Positions 10,475 through 21,790 of a stretch of 64,000 nucleotides of DNA are shown one piece after another. The notes beneath the pieces are model-generated. The model was given only the letters and a program-made list of their open reading frames with translations. It ran no database searches and had not been told where the DNA came from. Source of the stretch: Chaetomium olivaceum (lineage: Eukaryota > Ascomycota > Sordariomycetes > Sordariales > Chaetomiaceae); NCBI GenBank assembly GCA_039881045.1, contig JAYWVB010000011.1, positions 310,001 to 374,000 on the forward strand. The letters run 5' to 3'. A program made the position numbers and the translations under genes. Position 1 is the first letter of the stretch. Each line of letters opens with the position of its first letter.

Positions 10475-11769
10475 CTAAGGACTTCCTTTCGCACTTGCAG
10501 GGCCCGATTTCGGGGTGCTCTGCTTGGCCAGCGGCGACGGTATTTCTGGAGTGACAGACCTCGACTCCACCCGAGGCCGGTTCTTTACCGCGGCAGCCAG
10601 CTTTTTGCGTTTCTTCTCCGAGGTATCAGAAGACGTGCTGCCCTTACGCGAGATCACACCAGGATACTCTTCCGCCTCGAGCTTGGGCGTCGGGGTCCGT
10701 GATCCGTGGACGCTCGACATACTGCCTCGGCGCATGCTTGCGCTGCCGCTTCTTGTCCGCCTGTGCTCGCTCACTACAGCCGCGTGCCGCGGGTGGTGAG
10801 CCTTCTCGTTAGCCGCTGCAACCGGTTTCTCCATCGTAGCCCTTTGCCCAGGAAGCCACCAGAACCAGCCGCGGTTCTGCTTGCCCAGCTTGCGATCCCG
10901 CTCTTTGATCCTGACCCGTAGCAGAGCGCGCCGCTCGTTCTCCTTTTCCCAGTACTCCGCCCTGTACAGCTCCCAGTTTTCCCTAAACGTCGGCGAAAAC
11001 GGCTTCGCCAGCAGGAGCAGCTTGATGTAATCTCCGCCAGGGGCCAAATCCTCCTCATGCCCGCCCTTCTCCTCGTCCCAATTCGTGACATGTACCGTCG
11101 GGTGACTCTCCCGCGACAGGTGCAGCTCCCTATCCACGTCCCGCAGCAGCCCGGGTTCCACCCAGCGGTACGAGCTCCCATTATTCGAAAACAAGCCATA
11201 CGTAAGAAACCAGCCGACGGTGCTCAGCGCCTCCTTCCACCAGGGGCGCTTCATAACAACCAGCTTGCAGTTGAACCCGCGCAGGCCGCGGTTGGAGACA
11301 GCGAGCCAGCGGCGCGGCCAGCGCACGCCGCGCTCCCAGATGCCCGTGGCCCACACCAGCAGACCTGTCATCACACCGCCCAAAAAGCACATGTGCTCGG
11401 TGGTCTCCACCACCCAGTACACGCTCCCACCAACGCCGCGGCCGTCCTCGCGCGGCGCAAAAAAGAGCGCGTACCCGAAAAAGGCCGTCCACAGCGTGAG
11501 CAGCGACAGGAAGAAGGTGTGGTGGCGCCGCCGCGCCCGCAGCTCGAGGTACTGTGCCCGCAGCGACGCCTCGAGCACGAGCAGGTTGAGGTAGATCATC
11601 GAGGGCGAGCTCGGGGTGGCGAGAGCGGGTCGCCGGGCTTGCCCGGAGTCGGGGGAGATGTGGAGGAGGCGGAGGCGATCGGGGTCGTGCCGGCGGTGGC
11701 TTTGGCGGGGTCCTGCCCCGGAATGGTCATCGGGGCGCCCTTGACGATCGAGTCGAGGGAGTCGGACAT
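10475..11769 (-). CDS. SPO7: Nem1-Spo7 phosphatase regulatory subunit Spo7, one frame break near the N terminus
   Basis: Spo7 is the membrane regulatory partner of the Nem1 phosphatase, which dephosphorylates Pah1 lipin at the ER/nuclear envelope. The Spo7 core is clear: NLLVLEASLRAQYLELRARR, two hydrophobic segments (LLTLWTAFFGYALFFAP and FLGGVMTGLLVWATGIW), then WPRRWLAVSNRGLRGFNCK. A basic Ser-rich C-terminal tail follows. The frame carrying the core is open from 10475 to about 11610. The likely true start at 11769 (MSDSLDSIVKGAPM) lies one frame away. The two frames join if one C is added to the C4 run near 11613-11617. Without that change, translation could begin only at the internal Met just before IYLNLL, so the N terminus is uncertain. 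Confidence 0.82.
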
Positions 11770-12445
11770 TGTGTGTGTGCCAGTCGCCCACGAAGGGCTG
11801 ACGTGGGCGGGGGGGATAGAGAGGCGAGAGACTTCGGGTTCGGTGGCCGCGGCCCCTCCGGAGGGGATGCCTGGGTCGATAGGTCCGGGCCGGGGGACGT
11901 CGAGTGTGCGTGCGGGAGCAAGTCGGGATCGAACACCTAACGCCGGGCTCAGCGGTCTAAGAAAGGGTCGCGCGGGTGACGGCGTAATGCAGGGCAGGGG
12001 TCGCCGAGAGGAGCTGCGTCAGCTTGTCAGGCCTAGCCTCATGCAATGAAAGCAAATGTGTGCTGGATTCGTATGTCCGGACTTTAGCATACTATCGCCG
12101 CCGGATGCTATGCCAAAGCGGCGGTTTTGGTGGAGACGGGGATTGGACGAGATGAGATTTTTTGGCTGCAGGCGCGGTCCCTGATTGCTCGGAACCTTTT
12201 TGGCGGCCTGGAATCGAACCGTAGCGTGCCATCTCTCCAACGTCATCGGGGAATTTAGCGGGTGTCAGGGGCCACCCGGTGCAAATCGGGCAGCGGAACG
12301 AAGCAAATTCCGATGCATGGGGCGACGGGACCCTCTACTTGGCCTGTCTCTGTTGGGGGAAACATCTCACCGAATGCGAGCAAATGCAGCCACAACTCTT
12401 TGATAAGGGGCGGCGTCCCAACGCGGCCTCTCTCTCCGTCTCACC
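11770..12445. other. Divergent promoter region between SPO7 and the CLD1-like gene
   Basis: About 680 bp. Short tRNA-like B-box matches occur here but no complete tRNA can be folded (see rejected items). No other motif is convincing. Confidence 0.5.
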
Positions 12446-14172
12446 ATGCTCAAGACCTACCCGACGACCTTTTTGCTGCCAAAGCGAATTAAGCTCGCTT
12501 CTCTGGCTGCACGTTGTGACCCCGACAGCACTCCCGCGCAGACCAGCCACAATAGTACCCTCTCGACCGACGCCTCTTTCTCCCCGCAAGAGGACCCTCG
12601 ACAGCCCATCCTCCTCGCCCGCCACCGGACCATGTCGCAGGCCAATACCGACAGCGCGCCGCGCACCCAGCGCATGACGGGGGCTTATTTTCCTCTTGGT
12701 TACAAGGAGGCTGCACAACAATGGGTAGGTTCGCCCTGTTAGGTGGCCTCAGCTGGTTGCACCCCCGTTACAAACCACGCGCCGCCAACTGACTTGACCC
12801 CTCACAGTGGACGAGCGTATCCTCCCGCCAGGCCGAGCGCAATGTACTCTCCTACGTCCCCTTCCTCCGAGAAGCCACCGCCGAGACTGTCGGTTCGCAA
12901 TTACATGAACTCGCCAAAAGCGACCCTTTCGGCCACAGGGTATGGCGGAGCTCGATGGTGCAGCTGTCCGGCAAGAACCGTGCTCTAAATGAGCTGTCGA
13001 TTGAGCGAGTTGGCGAGGACGCCGACGACACCTTGGTTATGGTACACGGCTACGGCGCTGGCCTGGGATTCTTTTATAAAAACTTCGAGCCGTTAAGTCG
13101 CGCACAAGGCTGGAAGCTGTACGCGTTAGACATGCTAGGTATGGGCAACTCGGCGAGGCCACCTTTCAGAATCCAGGCCAAGGAGCCCAAGGAGAAAATC
13201 GCGGAGGCGGAAGGCTGGTTTATCGACGCATTGGAAGAATGGCGCAAGGTGCGGAACATCGAAAAGTTCACTTTGCTCGGTCACTCGCTCGGCGGCTACC
13301 TCGCCGTCTCCTACGCTCTCAAATACCCGGGCAGGCTAAACAAGCTCATCCTCGCCTCGCCAGTCGGCATTCCGGAAGATCCCTGGGCCGTTAACGCCGC
13401 CATGCCCGAACCCGGAGAGTCCACCATGGCGGCCGAGTTCACCCAGGACCAGGAAGGCATCGTCAACGGCGAGCCCGCCGGCGACAACGCCGCTTTCGTT
13501 CGCGCCCCGGCAGCCGACAAGAAAGCCGCCGCCTCCAAACCCAACACCTCCACCACCCCTCCGAAACGCCCCATCCCCAGCTGGCTCGTCTGGCTCTGGG
13601 ACGCCAACGTCTCCCCCTTCAGCATCGTGCGCATGGCCGGCCCGCTCGGCCCGCGCTTCGTGTCGGGATGGACATCCCGGCGGTTCAACCACCTGCCGGC
13701 CGACGAAAAGGAGGCTCTGCACACCTACTCGTACTCCCTCTTCCGCCAAAAGGGCAGCGGCGAGTACGTGCTGCCCTACCTGCTCGCGCCGGGCGCGTAC
13801 GCGCGCAGCCCCGTCATCAACCGCATCCAGGACGTCGGCCGGCAGGTAGTGCCCCCCGCCACCGCCAACTCCGCCCCCGGAACCCCGGCCGTCCGCGAGA
13901 CCGGCCTGCCCATCGTCTTCATGTACGGCGAGAACGACTGGATGGACGTCGCGGGCGGGTACGCCGCCGAGGAGAAGCTCAAGCAGCGCGCCGTCCAGGC
14001 CCTGCTGCACGGCACCGACGAGGAGAAGCGCCGCGAGAACGGCAGCGCAAAGGTGCTGGTTGTGCGCAACGCGGGCCATCACTTGTATCTGGATAACCCG
14101 GATCAGTTTAATGAGATGGTTATGAAGGAGATGGAGGAGACGAGGCGGCGGCGGTTGGCGCTGGGGGAGTGA
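12446..14172 (+). CDS. CLD1: Alpha/beta hydrolase of the CLD1 / ABHD4-ABHD5 family
   Basis: The product is likely a mitochondrial phospholipase or deacylase acting on cardiolipin-type lipids, as for yeast Cld1. There are two exons, 12446-12724 and 12808-14172. The junction joins QQW to WTSVSS, matching the conserved family sequence, and gives 547 aa. Visible motifs are the oxyanion region MVHGYGAG, the nucleophile elbow GHSLGG with Ser about 253, and a C-terminal GHHLYLD containing the HX4D motif at residues 517-522. A low-complexity Ala/Lys/Pro insertion lies at about 310-350. The start at 12446 has a good context (CACCATG) and gives a basic, hydroxylated leader that could target mitochondria. 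A second in-frame Met at 12631, MSQANTD, is a serious alternative. The precise lipid substrate cannot be read from sequence. Confidence 0.82.
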
Positions 14173-14879
14173 ATGAATGTATGGGCGGACTGGGCTAATG
14201 GCTAATGGCGCCGACGTTGGTTGCTTAGGTTGATTTGATGGGGGTGTTTTAAACGGGGACGGTGTATATATAAATGGCGTTGTTTGGGGGGTCGCGATCT
14301 GTCGGGTTCAGACAGTGTCGGCTCAGGGAGGGTGGGGGGGATCTAATGTGTGGCGTATAGACTACACTGCGGAGAGTTGTGTTCTCAGCGAATATCATGT
14401 ATAGACTACGGTCGAGTGCTCCGAGGAGCGGTTAGTAGCTGGCTAATACCAGGTATTCAAAACATTACTAAACTTTCAAACCGTTGGACCCTTTTTTGAG
14501 CGAGTGGCATGTATGCGGTGAGACGTCTTGTATTCAATATCATAAGCGGGAGACCAGTTCTCTCTCTTCCGGCTCACGAACTGAAAGGGCTTGTTTGTTA
14601 AAGTCCCTTCTTTCTCTCGACCGTATAGTAACTGCTCTCGAAGCTCCCTAGGAGTGGTTGGCTATTTGCTTGAGGGAAGGAGCGGGCTGTAGGTGGAGGC
14701 GATTGAGGCTCTAAGACGGTAACGTACCGTTAGTTTCCCCTCGCTCGTTTGGGGCTGCTCTTTTTACCTCAATCACAGATATGTCTGCTCAAGGTTCACT
14801 TCGGCTTGGGCGGGAGACGCCAGCTCCCATGCTCCCTGACCTAGGTACTACACGTATAGTGCATCCGCAGGGACCAGCT

Positions 14880-15330
14880 AGAAATTGAACCTGTAAATGC
14901 CAATCCTACATTCTGTGTTCCTAATATCCTATCCATAAAGTTTAGCTTCTATCGGTTATATTCCTTAACACGGTTGCTACCTTTCACCGCTGGGTTATAT
15001 ATAATAGACGTATTCATACTAGGAGTAATACCGAAGAGCCTATACAACCTTGTGGAAGTATAGAACCATCCCTTAACCGTAGTACTACGTGTATGTTTAG
15101 GGGGTTAAATAGTAGTTTTATCTTTGTAGTTTTGTTTTATTCTTATATTTATAATCTTAAATAGTAGATCTACATACAATATTCCTTTAATGTTCTTAGT
15201 TGTGCTTTATTTCTCTCTAAGGCCGAACATATAACAGTGAGCTATATAGACCTATTAAATTAAGGTACCTACGAGGCCGGTCACATCATGAGCCACAGGT
15301 ACCTTACTGAGGTACTTCAGTATGCTATTG
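14880..15330. repeat. AT-rich island, probable RIP-degraded repeat relic
   Basis: Composition drops sharply here relative to both sides. For example, 15121-15180 is almost entirely A and T, with many TA steps and stops in every frame. In Pezizomycotina this is the usual look of a duplicated element mutated by repeat-induced point mutation (C to T). No element type can be named from what remains, and the boundaries are approximate. Confidence 0.5.
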
Positions 15331-17037
15331 CCACTCCCGCGCCTTAAAAATGCGGCTGGTACGTTTGTGGGCTATATATATATACCACTCGATACAGGCA
15401 CGGCGGCGTGTGAAGGAGGGGTCCAGAATCAGCGGTGGCCGGTTCCATCCAGTCGCCTGTGGGCTTTTGAAAAACGGTTGATAATAGCTTACATTTCGTT
15501 GACCAACTAATATGGGATACTTCATAGTTAAATCTCAGAACCGAAGCAGTTACCTGTCTCCTCCACTCGGCTGTGTCAGGTGGCCGGGGTACCCCTTTCT
15601 CCGACCAAAGAACAGTAATAGCCAGGTTTGATCGGCCGCGTCAAGCATTCTGTCGCCGATAAGAACGAATGGATCTCGAGCCATGGCCGTATCCTTAGGC
15701 TAGTGGTTGGCGCTTGCAAAGTAAAGTGAGTAATTAGGTACCTGGGCAACCGGCAAAGGAGAACGGCGGATATAGTTGTATAAACGCGAGAGCATTCCCT
15801 GGCGTAGATTGGGCCGGAAACTCGCGCGTATAGGTATCAGTTGGGCAACGGATCTAGTATAAGCTAGCTCGACTGGTACTGCCTGAAGCCTGTCCCTAAG
15901 CCTGCCGCACTGCAGGCTGGGGGCTGGCTTCAAGCAGTCGCCCGTAAACTGCAGGTCCTTGGCTAGATTGAAAGGGACGGTTCTGGTCCGCCAGCGCCAC
16001 CCACACCGAGGTAGCGCAGGATCATGTTGTTAAATAGAGAACTTAGAAAACACTAGCTGGCACTCCCCAAACCCCGGGACTCCTGGTTGATGGCAAGATA
16101 TGCCGTATAGTTCCCAACCTATGAGAACCGCCGGCCCGGTCTAAAGATGTAGCTGCGGATTTCCACCCGGGGCAGCTAGTGATAGAGTTAAAGCAGCGGA
16201 TTCATCTGGTCGACAGAACGCCATCTCCAAAGGCCTTTAAGCTATATGGTTATAGTCCTCTTGGCTGCCATAGAGTTATATCGATCACGAATCCCAGCAC
16301 ACGCTGCAAGAACAAGGCGACTCGGGTCGAACGGATCATGGATCTTCTTCCCAGCAGGGAATATGGACATTGTGGACCCCCATCGCCCCTATTAAAAGTC
16401 CGGAAAGGCATTGACGGCTTACACGGAGCCTTCTTAAACGAACCTTTATGCAATTCGACTCTCCCGCCCTTTCATCATCATTTCTTCTCTTCCTCGTTAG
16501 GAGGGACTTCACTAAGTTTTTTTTTTTTTAATATAGTAGTATAATACTTGACTGTTAATTCAGGTAAATAGTTCTTTCTGTCTTTGTTTGAATTAATTCT
16601 CATTAGCTCAACGTTTAGTTGACTGGGATATCTTTGTTCAACGACGACACCTCCCAGGCTACGAAGTATTCTCTCGAGTTAACCAACCAAGATAGCTGAG
16701 TCAACAATTCAATATTGCATTACTGCACGTATTTCCTCTTAACGCCCACCTCAACCACCCCGGATAACTTACAGGCCCATACCAAACCAAATAACGAACC
16801 AAGAAAAGGAATAGAATAAGCAAGACTAGCTAAGGGTATCACAGAGGCCTGTTGCACCCACAAACCAACAACACTATTACAGTCTGTATCCGACAAGCTA
16901 AAAGAGAAGAAGAAAAAGAATACAAAAATATATCACACATACAGGACATCCAGCATGTCCCAGAACTCCATCAGCTAACCCACAACTCTCTCCCCGTGCC
17001 CCCCGTCATTAACCCAAGCTAACGACACGAACCAACC

Positions 17038-17100
17038 AAACTAACAACCCAAACTAACAACCCAAACTAACAACCCAAACTAACAACCCAAACTAACAAC
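17038..17100. repeat. 13-bp tandem repeat, just over four and a half copies
   Basis: Four perfect copies of AAACTAACAACCC and a partial fifth occur head to tail, about 60 bp beyond the HOS3 stop codon. They are therefore probably in its 3' UTR or downstream flank. Each unit contains CTAAC on the plus strand, which resembles a fungal branch point, but HOS3 is on the other strand, so splicing relevance is unlikely. Confidence 0.9.
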
Positions 17101-17162
17101 ACCTGCTAACAAACACCCACTAACAACGCTCACTCACCAACAACGACTCAGCCAACACACCT

Positions 17163-20100
17163 TTACCTTCCCCCTTCGCGTTCACCCCCACCCCCCTCAC
17201 CGCCCCCACCCCCGGCCCCAGGCCTCGGCCCAAAGGGAATGACCCCCGTGCTACTAAACACCGGCAAGTCGCCCCTCCTAACCGGCGACGGCACAGGCGT
17301 AGCAGCCACATTCGGCGGCAGCCACTGCAGCGGCTTCTGTTGCTGCTGCTGCTGTTGTTGCTGCTGTCTATGTTCTTCCCCCGACACAAATGCGGAAGCT
17401 GGTCCTGATCCCGTTGTCAGACCGTCAGGCTGGTAGGGGATGAAATTGTCCATTGCCCCATGTGATGATGGCGGTGCCTCAGAGATGGGGCTGCTCATGC
17501 TCATGTCCATGGGCGGCGGTGGGGAGCTCGCGGGGAGGGGGGTACCGTGCGGGTCTGTTTGTGGCGGGGAGAGGAAGGGCGGGTGTGTGGCGGGTTCTGT
17601 TGCAGGGGTTGACGGGTCGATGGGGGTGTGGATTTGGGGGACTGGCGACGACGACAAGGGAAATGGGGCAGTGTGGTGCTGGCTACCCTCTATCATCATA
17701 TTGGGGGCTGTGGTGTCGGGCTGTGAGAGAGGCTTGTCGGCCATCGGCGGGGAGGGCATGGAAATGGTTTCTGCCTTGGCGAGCTTCTCCTTTGCCAACC
17801 GTTCCCGCTCGCGAGCTTCCCTCTGCGCTTTTGTGACGACTGTGATCTTGATTTTCTTCATTTGGCCGGCCAGTTTGTCCACATCATCACCGGGCTTCTT
17901 GGTCGATGGAGTGTCAGGGGCGGCCGTAGAAGGAGCTGGCTGTGCTGCTGCTCCGTTTGCGGGGGCTGCAGACTTCTTGGTGCCCCTTGGTGCTCGCGGG
18001 ACTGCTTCTTTCTTAGCCGGGCCCCGTGTCTTCTTCACATTCAGGTTGTTGCCATTGGGGCTTGCGACGCTCATTGAAGTCCCAGGCCTATCCGTAACAT
18101 CCGTCTTGGAGTTGCCGCGGACCGGTACAATCCGGGGAAGGGGGGGCGCCGTATCCACGGTCTCCGAAGCAGACGACACAACAGTCGACGCGGCGCTAAG
18201 GCGTCGTGACGAACGGGATTGCTTCCCAGGAACAGGAGTGGATGCGCGCGAACGAGCTTCTGTAGCAAGGACAGCCGGTCCCGCCACCGTCTTCCGCCTG
18301 CTACGGTCGTCCTCTTCCATACGCGACGGCTTCGGCTTCCGTTCCCTCAGCCCCATCCTCGTGGCCGGCCGGTCTTCCACAGCAGATACGATAGGAGGAA
18401 CAGACCCCGTGAGGACAGCCTGGCGCTCGCGTCTTACCCTTGTGGCCTCGGCATTGAGCTCTTCGACAGTGCAGCTGGCTGTTTGACGCGCACTCGGGAT
18501 GAGTAACTTGCTCAGCTCCAAGGTGGCGACGGTCCAGGGCACATCCGGAGGCGGAGGCGGCTGGAATGAGATTATGGGAACTGAGCTGCTCACTGGGGAC
18601 AGCCCAGAAGAACTCCGATTCCTCGCGTTTATAGCCCTTGCCTGCGACGCTTGAGTCGGCGACGAGTATGTTGGCGGTGGAGAATTGCGAACCGGTTTCG
18701 GCACCGGCAAAGGATTAGTAAGGGTGGCCTCGAGCTGTTGAAGTTCATCAACGGACCACCACGACGACTCATACCGCCGGGCACCTCGCTCGCTCGCGCA
18801 CGAGTCTTTCCGAGCACGCTGCTGGATGGGCTTCTGGCCCGTTTCCGAGGCTGCACCACCGAACTCCTGGTCCTTGTTACTCGGCCCATCTCCGGCGAGA
18901 CCACAGAGGTGGCTGAAAACGCCGGAGCAGAGCGCCCGGTCGCTATAGCCACCTTCGAGGACGCTGATGATGCGGCCTTCGACGCTCGTACCCTCTTCCG
19001 CTGCCATACGCACCACATCACGGGTGAAGCGGGCGTAAAACTCGGTCGGCACATTGACATTATGCCGCTGCATACCGGGGTCCTCATACTCGCTCGCGTC
19101 GAAACCCGCTGAGAGAAAGATGGCTGCCCTCGAATTCAAGCCCGATGCCCTGAGCCGCTCCGTGTGGCTCTTCAGGTAGGCGCGCGTCTTTTCGAGTAGG
19201 ACCCCGTACTTGGACTCGTATAGGGCCCAGAAATCGGCCTCAGTCTGCCAAGATTGCAGGTGGACGTTCCATATGCTCTGGCCGTGCGCGTTGTCGATGC
19301 AGATACTCGCGTTCCTAACCTTGTCTTCATCGCCCAACTCGCACGGATATGAGTTGATGTCGTGCAGGCTGAAATAGCCAATCGACGTCTTTTTCCACCA
19401 CGCTGCGTTCTTAGCCAAACCAACGCCTCGCGCATTGTGCTGCCAGGTGATCGCCTGGGAGCCGTCCCCGTGATGCAGGTCAAAGTCGATGATGGCAGCA
19501 TGTGTTAAGCCATGGCTTAGCACGCCGTGCATGATGCCGACATGAACATTGTTGACCCAGCAAAAGCCAGACGGGTGGGATGCGGAGCAGTGATGTCCCG
19601 GTGGCCGGATTGCGACAAACGCCCGTTGGGGTCCTTGGGGCCTGAAGACTGCATCGACGGCATCACACACGCCGCCAAGCGCCCCTTCCATGGCCTCCAA
19701 CGACTCCGAGCAGAGATACAAGTCGCCCTCATGAAACTTTCGCGGTACTTCTGCATTCACGCCTCGGTCCATATCTGGCCGCTGGAGTTCTTTACCACCC
19801 CCAGCCAGTTTCGCCTCGGCTGTTTCACACATCATCTTGAGCTCCTCCATCCACTTTGTTCCATGCACGTTGGTCACTGTCTGGGATCCTAGGGATAGGC
19901 GCCGATTTGATCTCTGGATCCGAAACGGGATCGAGGGTAATGAGGCGGCATCTGCATCCGGGTGGAGAGGGAATGCGCCGTCCTGATGCCGCTCGCCCAA
20001 CCTCACGTATGCTGCCGACACACCCAACACACACGCCTTGATCCTCTCGGGCCGCTCAACGATGGTGCTAAGCTGCGCACGCGACGCCCGAGGGCGGGAG

Positions 20101-20639
20101 TATCGGTGGCCATAGCAGGCGTCTTGAAGGATCACCACAGTCTCGGCTCGGCGACTAGGCTCCGGACCATGGTGGGTATCCAGCTCGGCCTTGAAGTGCT
20201 CGTTGGCAATGGAGTTGGGCGTCGGGATGGGCTTCTCTGGTATCTCTGGGGACATGCTCCTGAGGGGCGACCTGGCCGACCTGGCCCTGTTGGGTGTCGG
20301 GATGTTGGCGGAACTCGCACGGCGGGATGGGGTGATGCCGTTGACGGAATGGAGCGAGTTCATAGACGCCTTCCGCAGCAATGTTGGGGTCGCAGATCGA
20401 GAAGATGGAACAACAGAAGCGGATGTGCTGCGAAGGGGACTGCACATCGCACTACTCGGTCGCGGTGAATTTGGTGACCGGGAGTGGTCGGCGACTGGTT
20501 TTAGGGGGGTAGGTCCGGCGGGACGGGCAGAGTGGGGTGTTTTGTCGGGTGAGGGTGTTGCGATGGCTAGGCGATTCAAAGATTGCGCCAGGTCACCTTC
20601 GCCGTCCCGACCATCATTGATCCGACTTGGTTGATCCAT
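17163..20639 (-). CDS. HOS3: HOS3-type histone deacetylase
   Basis: This is a zinc-dependent histone deacetylase of the fungal Hos3 group. It is a single exon of 1158 aa. A Ser/Pro/Arg-rich N-terminal region of about 150 residues precedes the catalytic domain. Visible active-site sequence includes RPPGHHCSASHPSGFCWVNN (His 349/350) and IIDFDLHHGDGS (Asp 385, Asp 387, His 389/390), followed by FLSAGFDASEYEDPG and SVLEGGYSD. The C-terminal 500 residues are basic, Ser/Pro/Ala-rich and low in complexity, with a short charged stretch near KAQREARERERLAKEKLAK, a run of about ten Gln and a Gly/Glu tail. The frame is intact over 3.5 kb. The start at 20639 is the first Met, 1.15 kb from the divergent gene at 21791. 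Confidence 0.93.
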   Translation of the reverse strand: MDQPSRINDGRDGEGDLAQSLNRLAIATPSPDKTPHSARPAGPTPLKPVADHSRSPNSPRPSSAMCSPLRSTSASVVPSSRSATPTLLRKASMNSLHSVNGITPSRRASSANIPTPNRARSARSPLRSMSPEIPEKPIPTPNSIANEHFKAELDTHHGPEPSRRAETVVILQDACYGHRYSRPRASRAQLSTIVERPERIKACVLGVSAAYVRLGERHQDGAFPLHPDADAASLPSIPFRIQRSNRRLSLGSQTVTNVHGTKWMEELKMMCETAEAKLAGGGKELQRPDMDRGVNAEVPRKFHEGDLYLCSESLEAMEGALGGVCDAVDAVFRPQGPQRAFVAIRPPGHHCSASHPSGFCWVNNVHVGIMHGVLSHGLTHAAIIDFDLHHGDGSQAITWQHNARGVGLAKNAAWWKKTSIGYFSLHDINSYPCELGDEDKVRNASICIDNAHGQSIWNVHLQSWQTEADFWALYESKYGVLLEKTRAYLKSHTERLRASGLNSRAAIFLSAGFDASEYEDPGMQRHNVNVPTEFYARFTRDVVRMAAEEGTSVEGRIISVLEGGYSDRALCSGVFSHLCGLAGDGPSNKDQEFGGAASETGQKPIQQRARKDSCASERGARRYESSWWSVDELQQLEATLTNPLPVPKPVRNSPPPTYSSPTQASQARAINARNRSSSGLSPVSSSVPIISFQPPPPPDVPWTVATLELSKLLIPSARQTASCTVEELNAEATRVRRERQAVLTGSVPPIVSAVEDRPATRMGLRERKPKPSRMEEDDRSRRKTVAGPAVLATEARSRASTPVPGKQSRSSRRLSAASTVVSSASETVDTAPPLPRIVPVRGNSKTDVTDRPGTSMSVASPNGNNLNVKKTRGPAKKEAVPRAPRGTKKSAAPANGAAAQPAPSTAAPDTPSTKKPGDDVDKLAGQMKKIKITVVTKAQREARERERLAKEKLAKAETISMPSPPMADKPLSQPDTTAPNMMIEGSQHHTAPFPLSSSPVPQIHTPIDPSTPATEPATHPPFLSPPQTDPHGTPLPASSPPPPMDMSMSSPISEAPPSSHGAMDNFIPYQPDGLTTGSGPASAFVSGEEHRQQQQQQQQQQKPLQWLPPNVAATPVPSPVRRGDLPVFSSTGVIPFGPRPGAGGGGGEGGGGEREGGR

Positions 20640-21790
20640 TGTTACCGATACCTTGTGAAGGGAGATAAATATCTAGGTGGCAGCGGGATCCCTTTTCTCA
20701 GGCGACTGCGGTGGCGTCAAAACCGTTTATAGGGGCCGTCGCTGTCGCACCAACAAAGCCGATCCAAGGGGGAGCTGATGCAAGCACTTGCGAGGGAAAA
20801 GGGAAACTGATAGTCAAAAAGTGGAGCGGATCAGGTCTCACAGCTAAAGGTGCATTTCAAGCCAAAGCTGTGAGCCACGTCAGGACGATGCAATTGCATC
20901 GGATGGTCTTTTTGTCATGAGAATTGAGAAGCGGATGCAGTGCATCATCCGCTGGCGGCCGCTGGGTGACGGAATGGCAATCGGCAATTCAAACAAAACA
21001 CGCGCACAGGCGCGTCGTGGGGGACGTCATAGGGGGAAGGAATGGCCACTTCACGTGACATGCCGACGAAATTGGGCGGGTCCCAGCTCAGCTGTCATTT
21101 CTCTTGCTGTTCTTTCCCAGAAGCGATTGGATTGCAATCCTAAAAAACATGCAGCTTGAATCAACATAACTTACTTTCATGTTGTTGACACGAGCTTAAC
21201 CTCAATGAACACGTCTTTAATTCTTGGCCCAAATTCTTGACACATTTGAGGTAAACAATGAATCACAATCATTGTTTGAATATTTCCAAACCTGCCTCCA
21301 ACTCAGCTCAACCCCGTCGATGCCATGCTGCCCCGCTGCCACATCCAGATACGAATCATTTCCCATCGTGGCCGCCAAGAATATTGGTGGGGTGGTGCAT
21401 CTCTTTGCTGGCCAAGCACCCCAAGGCACCCAAAGCTCCCAACAATCGGCTGTACGGATCCAAGGAAGAGGTCGTCTGCAGCTGGACAGTTGGACCGAGC
21501 CGCAGGCTCTGCCCAGAGGGGATGGCATACTTGCTCTGCCGCGACGGACGGGAAACTTTCCGTTAGCGAGCAAAAACCTGTACTCGTGCGAGTGAATTAT
21601 TTGCGAGTGAGGTACGTTGGCCCCCGGCACCGATGACTAGGCTGTATTCGTCGTCTGCCTTCCTTCCCAGTCTGCCTGATCCTTGGGAGGTCGCTTAAAG
21701 CCGTGGTCAATTTTACCTCGTGATGGCCCTGTGAACTCCTCCATCGCTTTGTTCTTGTTCGATACCACACAGTAAAGAAAAGAGGACAAG
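20640..21790. other. Divergent intergenic region upstream of HOS3 and the secreted-protein gene
   Basis: About 1.15 kb. Open frames on both strands between 21217 and 21640 overlap each other and lack recognisable protein features. I assign no element. Confidence 0.5.

Larger units (their letters stand above)
14173..17162. other. Three-kilobase gene-free interval with a RIP-like AT-rich core
   Basis: Between the CLD1-like gene and HOS3 no frame looks like a functional gene. The first 700 bp are of mixed composition. The core at about 14880-15330 is strongly AT-rich, and 15340-16500 returns to mixed composition with many stops. The segment from 16550 to 17160 is A/C-rich on the plus strand and ends in the tandem repeat near the HOS3 stop. 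The motif TGTATAGACTAC or a close match occurs twice (near 14358 and 14398). Confidence 0.65.

Noticed and set aside
11915..11990. Second tRNA-like B-box on the minus strand
   Set aside because: The T-stem cannot pair and no A-box or cloverleaf is present.
11057..12049. 330-residue plus-strand frame opposite SPO7
   Set aside because: Antisense shadow; the minus strand has the conserved Spo7 core.
12200..12282. Possible minus-strand tRNA: a perfect B-box (GGTTCGATTCC) and a 7-bp acceptor-like pairing
   Set aside because: The T-stem does not pair, the A-box-like sequence is only about 10 bp from the B-box, and no D or anticodon arm forms.
13336..14082. 248-residue minus-strand frame opposite the CLD1-like gene
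   Set aside because: Gly/Val-rich shadow of the real coding strand.
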